NCBI GenBank assembly: GCA_023251415.1 | Contig: JAHEYX010000175.1 | Location: 1-6,754, forward strand | Source of the DNA: Chitinophagales bacterium | Lineage (GTDB): Bacteria > Bacteroidota > Bacteroidia > Chitinophagales > CAIODY01 | DNA: 6,754 bases | Direction of reading: 5' to 3' | In this document: piece by piece, positions 6,222-6,754 of the stretch | Position numbering within the stretch: the first letter of the stretch is position 1 | Layout: every line of letters begins with the position of its first letter | The notes under the pieces: model-generated | Databases searched by the model: none | Seen by the model: the letters and a program-made list of their open reading frames with translations, nothing else | What the model was told of the DNA's origin: nothing | Position numbers and translations under genes: made by a program

Positions 6222-6754
6222 TTAGAAATTGAAAACTACACCTAAGCGAATGCGACGTGGCAAACTATAATTATCCGGGTTGTTTACTTTGATTTGATAT
6301 TGATCTATAAAAGCTTGTGGCGATGTTTGTGCTAAAATTGTAGTAGAAGCATCTGGGCTTCCCAAATAGCCATCATCATTAGCATTACCGGTATAGTTGT
6401 AAACTGCCTGAATATTTTTTGTGTTCAATAAATTCTGAACTGTTAAATATGCATTTATACCGTATACTTTTTTAGCCTTTCCTTCTGTTTTACTTTTTGT
6501 AGCAAAAGTGAAAGTTTTATCAACACGTAAATCAAATTTATAATTCCAAGGTAAACGTGAACCGTTAATTGACCCAACCAATACTAATGTTCCGGTTGGT
6601 GTAATCAAAGCTTCGTTACGTACTTTTCCTTGACGTGTATAAGGCTCTCCGGAACGTGCACGTGCAGTTAAGTTAATACCTGCATTGGCAAAAATGTCTT
6701 TACCCCATAATTTAGGGCCATTATAATCTTTGCCTGAACCATAACGGAAATCAA
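6222..6754 (-). CDS. TonB-dependent receptor, C-terminal part (5' end beyond right edge)
   Basis: The frame is open from the right edge to TAA at 6222-6224, giving the last 176 residues of a longer protein. The ATG-less start suggested by a TTG at 6608 is internal. The in-frame sequence upstream of it, including GKDIFANAGINLTARARSGE and GEPYTRQG, is equally receptor-like. Visible features are successive barrel strands, the NGSRLPWNYKFDLRVDKTF segment typical of the penultimate region of these receptors, and INAYLTVQNLLNTKNIQAVY. The end, YSLPRRIRLGVVFNF, has the terminal phenylalanine used as an outer-membrane barrel signal. TonB-dependent receptors import bulky ligands across the outer membrane using TonB/ExbBD energy. 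Bacteroidota versions usually also carry an N-terminal carboxypeptidase-regulatory-like domain and a plug, which would lie outside this window. The stop is 28 bp upstream of the T9SS cargo start, so the three envelope genes are probably one operon. The substrate cannot be inferred. Confidence 0.9.
   Translation of the reverse strand, partial: DFRYGSGKDYNGPKLWGKDIFANAGINLTARARSGEPYTRQGKVRNEALITPTGTLVLVGSINGSRLPWNYKFDLRVDKTFTFATKSKTEGKAKKVYGINAYLTVQNLLNTKNIQAVYNYTGNANDDGYLGSPDASTTILAQTSPQAFIDQYQIKVNNPDNYSLPRRIRLGVVFNF

Noticed and set aside
6222..6608. A stand-alone 128-residue gene starting at TTG 6608
   Set aside because: The frame stays open to the right window edge with continuous TonB-dependent receptor sequence, so it is the end of a larger gene, not a small separate one.

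Overview
This AT-rich window (roughly 37-40 % GC by eye) looks like a chromosomal piece of a Bacteroidota genome, probably from an environmental or Flavobacteriia/Sphingobacteriia/Chitinophagia-like lineage. The evidence is a type IX secretion system (T9SS) style C-terminal sorting domain, a PorV/PorQ-family outer-membrane barrel and a Bacteroidota-type TonB-dependent receptor C-terminus. Starts also lack clear Shine-Dalgarno sequences. All recognisable genes lie on the minus strand, so transcription runs from right to left.

Right part, 6754 down to 1072: a three-gene envelope module. It begins with the C-terminal end of a TonB-dependent receptor (6754-6222, cut by the window edge). After 28 bp comes a 1330-residue secreted protein with a signal peptide and a T9SS type A-like C-terminal domain (6193-2201). 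After 43 bp comes a 361-residue PorV/PorQ-like barrel (2157-1072). The short gaps and shared strand suggest one transcript, which ends at a strong intrinsic terminator (1050-1010). The inference is that receptor, exported cargo and PorV-like carrier form or build one outer-membrane/cell-surface assembly. The substrate and role of that assembly are not readable from sequence.

Left part, 991 down to 1: a housekeeping pair. greA (991-521) encodes the transcript-cleavage factor, and 5 bp later a HIT-family nucleotide hydrolase follows (515-123). At the left edge an unfinished ORF (101-1) starts with a hydrophobic signal-like segment and contains an H-E-x-x-H string.

There are no tRNA or rRNA genes, CRISPR arrays, insertion sequences or phage genes, and no non-coding stretch is longer than about 80 bp. 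The most unusual points are the large uncharacterised T9SS cargo with its own adjacent PorV-like partner, its atypical sorting-domain tail, and a marked excess of the tetranucleotide CCGG across the window.
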